From assembly GCA_012845835.1 (NCBI GenBank), contig JABAKD010000006.1, positions 8,780,205 through 8,844,204 of the forward strand: DNA of 64,000 bases. Reading direction: 5' to 3'. The position numbers were made by a program, and so were the translations under genes. Source of the stretch: Undaria pinnatifida (taxonomy: Eukaryota > Sar > Phaeophyceae > Laminariales > Alariaceae). Under the pieces are notes generated by a model. The model made no database searches. It saw nothing but the letters and a program-made list of their open reading frames with translations, and had not been told where the DNA came from. Below, piece by piece: positions 58,691-64,000 of the stretch. How positions within the stretch are numbered: position 1 is the stretch's first letter; each line of letters begins with the position of its first letter.

Positions 58691-59650
58691 AATATACTAG
58701 TATATAATTGGTAGGATCTAGATGAGACAGATCGTGATCTGTCCGCTGTGTGGTATTCATATTAACACCTCGAAAGTTTAATAATAAATAGTAGCTTTGG
58801 TCAAGAGTAACCATCTGTGGTGCTGGCCTACTCTGGAACGATTTCTTGTGGGATCTATTATTGATTATATTACTTCGAAGTTTAGTGAGTGCTGCACTAT
58901 GACTTCGGCGTGAAGACGGCTTACATTTTTTTTCTTCTTTTTGTGTACCTGGTATGTACGTAGGTACTTGTATCTCAGTGGCTTTCCTACTACTACGAAC
59001 TGTCTCTTTCTTTGTTGTGCTACGAACTGGTATTGAATACTTGGTGTCCAGAATATTTGCACAAGTACAGGACACTCACTGCGCCTGCAACACATACATA
59101 GATGCAGGATTTATGATGTACTACCAAAAGCAGGCACGTTCTGCACTACAAGCTGTTTTTTTATACATATCAACGGGCGTCCTCCCAGATGCGTCTAACA
59201 CGATCGCACAGTGTAACGTTCCAACACAGATATACAGCGTTTTGGTGTACACTACACGCCCTTCCTCCTCCTGTGAGGTGAACACACACGTCATCCAGCC
59301 TGGACTCAGTGCGAACGTTCTTTCGGTTTCTTATCGCCTACTACTACTACTTACTGCTGTCCACGGTGTGACTGATGTGCGGAACCCTTGACAGGGAGAA
59401 TTGACAAGACACTAAACGACAGTTATTACTACACAGATACGTCAGAACCGTCCACACGGGGCAGCTCGGATGGAGCACAGGGTTGTGGGGACGAAGCACT
59501 TTATATAGTGTGTCCGAACTAGATCATCAATGAAGAGGCTCTTGACCTATTGAGCAGCTCTATTTCCCACCCAATAAAACGATTGTGAACAAAAATAAAG
59601 AGGGTAACCCGGCGATCAACTTCATGGCCTGTAGGGTGTCACATTTCTAA
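58691..59650. other. Unassigned, contains a 145-codon open frame
   Basis: The plus-strand frame 58954-59391 starts hydrophobic (CISVAFLLLRTVSFFVVL) but shows no family motif, no splice context and no neighbouring exon. I do not call it a gene. Confidence 0.4.
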
Positions 59651-59654
59651 ACCA

Positions 59655-59775
59655 ATTTTTGCGAAAAAGGAATTGAATTTCTCCGAACGATTTTGGTTCA
59701 GGGAGCATCGCTCGCCATTCAGAAATCGTTTCAGGTTAGGCCAAAGAGCGCTTCCTCTATCGTATACCACGCGTC
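59655..59775 (+). mobile_element. MITE family A, right-end fragment
   Basis: Matches the family from CCGAACGATTTTGGTTCAGG through CATTCAGAAATCGTTTCAGG to TCGTATACCACGCGTC; the left half is missing. A weaker fragment (GTATACCTCGATGGTAGCC) lies at 62830-62880. Confidence 0.7.
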
Positions 59776-60239
59776 GGAATGTCGTTCGCTTGTTTTGGGA
59801 CATGTTTTTTCTGTGTACCCTAGGCCATCGGCTTGAACTTTCAGTTAACTCAAGAGAAGACCTGTTTTTGGGCTGGGGTAGATAGACCCCCTTGAATAAA
59901 GAGCCTTACAGGGAAAGAAAGGGCGCACTGCCGTAGCATGCGTCAATTGACATCATCGTCGGCATTGGCCACCTGCTGCTGGTTATCGATGAAAATGTTG
60001 GTGTCCGAACGACAGCAAATGCAAAGGCTCGTACGGAACGGGCGCAGCGAGATTATCCTCCTACTCGTGCACTGTTGCGCGCTCACGCTGCTACAACCTG
60101 GTGGACGCGTAAAATATCGATGTCGCAATTAATTATCGTATATTTTGTATCGATATTACTATACACGCGGGCCGGGGCCTAAGGATTGAAATAATAATAA
60201 AAATGTCTTGTCGGCTCAGGGCAATAAAAAAATTCGTTG

Positions 60240-60720
60240 CGCCCGGAGCTTCATGTCGCCAACCGAAGAGCAAAAATTATGTACCAGGTACTGGATAGAC
60301 CAAGGCTACGGTGTGTAGGGGGTCGCTTTTGGAGTCTTTTTCCTTTTAGTGGCTCGGTATCACTCGCGCGAGTGACCTCCCCTGTCCCGCTGCGGTCTTA
60401 CAAGCTTCCGCGCCGCTCTAAAATTCGCGACGTATGAATCCGCAATGGAATGGTAAGTAAGCTACGCTGCGACTTCAAAATTAACCTTAAGATAGTATCG
60501 TTGTCCGTGAGGTATTTGAAAGAGTCACTCGTGAAAGTGGGATTGTATCATAACATCATCATAACATCATCATAACATCATCGTAACATCATCATAACAT
60601 CATTACAACATCATCATAACATCATCGTAACATCATCATAACATCATCATAACATCATCATAACATCACCATACCATCATCACAACCCCGTCGTAACATC
60701 CCCCCCACCTGGTCACAGGG
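60240..60720 (+). repeat. Dispersed repeat C with expanded 11-bp tail
   Basis: Core GGTATCACTCGCGCGAGTGA at 60357 onward, then the 3' tail. Further partial copies run through 61130-61530, 62040-62180 and 62490-62900. Confidence 0.62.
60547..60700 (+). repeat. 11-bp minisatellite (ATAACATCATC)
   Basis: About 13 units of ATAACATCATC with few changes (GTAACATCATC, ACAACATCATC). One or two units occur at the same place in other repeat C copies (3780-3800, 62605), so the array grew from the repeat's own tail. Confidence 0.9.
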
Positions 60721-60745
60721 TAGAAGAGGCTCAGGGCGAAAGAAA

Positions 60746-60999
60746 ACATCCCGGATGCAGCAGTAGCAGATTCTAAGAATTTTCTGAGCTCCTAACATAC
60801 ATGAGTCCTAGGAGCTCTAGCTCAGTATATCACCCGGAACATGACTTAGAAGGCATTCATTCGCGACAACCAAACCAAGCTTCTATGCCCCTGCCCTCAG
60901 AACCACCATTCATTACACTCGACATAAATAATCCACAAACCAAAAAGTTGCCAGAAAAAACTTTTGGCTCAAAACGTGCAACCCCTACTACCGTGGGAT
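60746..60999. mobile_element. MITE family B, copy 4
   Basis: Starts CATCCCGGATGCAGCAGTAG, interior GATTCTAAGAATTTTCTGAG, ends CCCCTACTACCGTGGGAT. Part of the right interior is shared with 54840-54900. Confidence 0.7.
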
Positions 61000-62904
61000 A
61001 AGAAAAAAAAAAAAAATGCTTAATAGAACAGTGCTGCTGCTGTAATTCAGGATAGTAATTACCACTGGTATTACTGTGGTTTCATATTCAAAGGGGGATA
61101 GGGTAGTCACTCGCGACTAACAACAATGCTAACGCGGTCGAGGTGCACCATTTTGTTTTTCTGGGGCTATTTACTTGGGGCGTTCTATCTACATAACCCA
61201 GGACCAAGATTCATGGCGGCCCAGGCGGGGCACCTCCATTTCGTTGACGGGTCTGAGCCGCTCGCACGAGTGACTCTGTACTATATTCGGACAAACAGAT
61301 ACTCTCAGGCGAGTTGTTTTTTGTAGCGCAGCGTAGTTCACCATTCCATTCATTGCAGGTTCAAATTATCGCAAAAATTAGGACAGCGCAAAGAAAACTT
61401 TACGACCGAGAAACTGGGGTGGGGGGGGGGTCACTCGCGCGAGTGACTCCGAGCCACTGAAGAAAAGGGTCCCAAACGTGCCCCCTCCAGCCAAGGTTAG
61501 TTATAAATAATACCTGGTACGAAATAAAAGCGCTATAGATATACCCGTTGGACAATCTGACATGGCCTAGCTATGAATACGTACAAACTACTCGACAGCT
61601 ATGTACCAAACAAGGACCAAGTTGATTAAGCTAAGGAAGGGTATACGTGCGGTAGGGCGGGGGGCATGTTATGAGGCTTAGCCAGGGTAGTAAGCAATTG
61701 GTCAACCTTTTTTTGCAGGTGACCTACACGATCAATCTAGCTAGAGCAATTGGTCAACCTTTTTGTAGGCGGTCAAACGGACTACTGCCTCGCTAATTCC
61801 TTGACAACTGGTACCCCCTTTTTTGCCATTATGCCGGGCTTGACCCACTCGCACGAGAAACGCTGTGTATGTACCTCACAGACCGAAAAAACAATTACTC
61901 CGGAGTATTACATTATTAGGCGATTTTCTCGGTGCAGCGTGTAGCTAACCATTCAAGTGCGCGGGTTCCTCTCGCAAAAAATTAAAAACGCACACACACG
62001 GAGGACCCAGGCTGCGCTGCGCGATAGATAGGGGATTATTGTGTTGCTTTTTGGGGGCGTTCCTTTGCAGCGGTTCGGGTTCACTCGCCCGAGCGACCCC
62101 CCCCTGTTACATTGCGACCTTGAGGTTTCGTGCGGTACTGATTATTGTGTAATTGGAATCCGCAACGGATAGGCCTCGAAAGGCCTGCTGTTGTAATTAT
62201 CTGAATTGCGATAATTTGGCCGGGTTTCGTATTATAAGGTTGGCGTTTTCTATTTGGGATAGTCAGGAAATAGAACGGAGGCAGGCGCGTGCCTGCGTCG
62301 TCAGAAACCACCCGGGGCTCTATCTAGTGGAACCGAATAATAAAGCCACATCTCTCCTAGTAAAGCTAAGAAAGTGAGTACTCTCTCCGAGGACCTTCTC
62401 AATTGGCAGACCTGCAGGGGACACTCTTTGTCCTCCCCCAATACCCTTACATTATGGCGTCGACGGCAGGACGTGCCCACTACCCTTGCAGTAAGTAAGC
62501 TACGCTGCGCGGGAAGCATATATATCCTAACTTTTCTTCGTCCGTGAGGTGTGCAGAGTCACCCCGGTGCGAGTGGTGGATTCCCGGGAAACGAAAATGG
62601 GCGTATATCATAACATCATTAGACTATAGCACCCCCCCCTATTAACACCATGCCGTGGCGCTGGTCGAAGGCAAAGGAACAGGGGGGGGGGGGCGGGGTC
62701 ACTCGTCGCGTGAGTGACCGCAAGCCACTGCACAAAAAAAGGCTCCAAGAGTGACCCCGCTAGACCGTACGTACCTTTGGTCCAGAGAACGAAGTTCCGA
62801 CCACGTCTGGGGTTATTGTGGAGACCCACCATTCAGAAAGCTTTTTGGCCAAAAAGGGGTATACCTCGATGGTAGCCTTGGTAGGGCCACCGCCTTGCCG
62901 TAAC

Positions 62905-64000
62905 TTGGTGGCGCCATAATCGCAACATCATGCACACGAAAATGTCACTTCGCGCTTGCGCTAGATGATAGACAAGACCGCACTTGGGGCAATGTTTTTG
63001 TCGCTACGTACAGTGTAGTAGTGGTCTCTCTACATGATATGTCCCGGTATCTGCCAGCCGGAAATACCGGCACTCTGCTGTGGAGCAAACCAGCACTACA
63101 CCGCACGCTGACACTACTTGATGTTTTCCATCCGTGCCAAGCGATATCACAGGCACTATAGCGAGCAACCGGCACCACTCAACCGGCGCTATAGAGGGAC
63201 CACTATTGACTGTATATGCGGGCTCCTCAAGGTTTTTTGGTGCGCCGTGTTGACGAATTTGAGGGTGTTGGTCCGTTCGACCACCAGTCTGATAAAAGGT
63301 TAACCAATTGCCCATCGAAACTGAGCCTTATACGTATCAGATTCTTTATTGTATGCGCACCAGCTCACAACGATAAAATGTTAAAACCGCCGATCCAAAG
63401 ACCATACTCTTGGCCGCTCTCTACTCGTACAGCAGCAGCAACAGCAAGTCAGCAGCAGCAACGATTGATGTGTGTATGTCGAGCCAGCGTGGTATACATA
63501 CATGTGTTGCCATCAACAATCAACAATTCAATGCTTTTTATGTTCAATTTTGTTTTTAGAGTCCAGTGTGCCGCCGATCTCAAGCCGACGTCCCCCCCCG
63601 AGAAAGTCGCCTAAATCTTTCGTATAACATGTGTACAACAATAGCGGGGTTCCCCAACAAGGCGGTCTGAATAATGCGGTATCCCGATACAAGGCGGTCG
63701 ATATCGCTACTCGTCGGCACGGCTGGGGAATTGGACTCAAAACCTGGAATGAACAGTGCGGCTTCCCCGCATAAGGCGTTCACATCGCTCTGGCACACCA
63801 CGGCGTTACTTTTGACTTGACGTCTTCTCTACCTGCAAGTTCCTGTACGATACGAAAATATGGATGCATGTATAGTCTACACATATGCATCAGGTACGTC
63901 GGAAATACTCTTTCGCTGTGTGTAAAGTATGTCCTTCGTGAGGTCATGTTATCATTATTTTGTGCGACGTTGGGGAGGGTCCCCAATGGCGTGGTGCTAG
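62905..64000. other. Right edge of window, unassigned
   Basis: Contains the pogo-like MITE (63011-63212), the TRIM-like relic (63250-63335), a short CAGCAG run (63430-63465) and otherwise no recognisable feature. Confidence 0.5.
63011..63212. mobile_element. Pogo-like MITE with TA target duplication
   Basis: Begins CAGTGTAGTAGTGGTCTCTC and ends GGGACCACTATTGACTG, with TA immediately outside both ends (63009-63010, 63213-63214). CAGT ends plus TA duplication are those of pogo/Tc1-mariner elements. 202 bp, no transposase. Confidence 0.82.

Noticed and set aside
58954-59391. 145-codon open frame as a gene
   Set aside because: No motif, no homologue recognised, no exon partners; such lengths occur by chance at this composition.
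60547-60700. CRISPR-like spaced repeats
   Set aside because: An 11-bp unit with no spacers: a simple minisatellite.

Overview
This is a TE-rich eukaryotic window. Coding sequence is sparse, exons are short and bounded by GT-AG introns, there are many microsatellites and minisatellites, and the repeats are mostly non-autonomous transposons. I see no bacterial operon, rRNA, intact tRNA or CRISPR array. The organism cannot be named from the sequence. A large-intron protist or alga (for example a stramenopile) fits, but this is a low-confidence inference.

Two real protein genes can be assembled exon by exon, and both are spread over very long introns. (1) On the minus strand, 6960..11352 encodes a DNA/RNA dealkylation-type AlkB (ALKBH2/3-like) 2-oxoglutarate/Fe(II) dioxygenase in at least four exons, with every catalytic residue present; its first exon was not found. 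(2) On the plus strand, 14690..52809 encodes a bacterial-type class I SAM-dependent rRNA methyltransferase (COG1092/RlmI-like, short form) of about 559 aa. It has eight exons over 38 kb, with introns up to 16.9 kb and a hydrophobic signal-like N-terminus. Exon 6 carries one extra base relative to a continuous frame, in a region of G homopolymers. The two genes are divergently arranged, about 3.3 kb apart.

The most unusual observation is that the introns of both genes carry decayed tandem copies of the neighbouring exon edge, splice site included: three copies of methyltransferase exon 2, two of exon 3, six of the exon 6 end, five of the exon 7 start, two of exon 8, and two each for two AlkB exons. 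These introns appear to have grown by repeated tandem duplication of exon-intron junctions.

The rest is mobile and repetitive DNA. A Ty3/gypsy LTR element (25386..28928) has recognisable LTRs, a site duplication and an internal deletion, and sits antisense in intron 5. There is a Ty1/copia reverse transcriptase relic (about 9.4-9.7 kb). A tRNA-derived SINE family has A and B boxes, and two copies have clear target-site duplications. A 250-bp MITE family (TIR GACGCGTGCTACGATAGAGG) has 4-bp target duplications. There are also pogo-like MITEs, further MITE families, and arrays with 5-, 9-, 11-, 18-, 66- and 72-bp periods.

Layout: 0-6.9 kb MITEs and a 66-bp array; 7-11.4 kb AlkB gene; 11.4-14.7 kb intergenic; 14.7-52.8 kb methyltransferase gene with TE-filled introns; 52.8-64 kb intergenic repeats.
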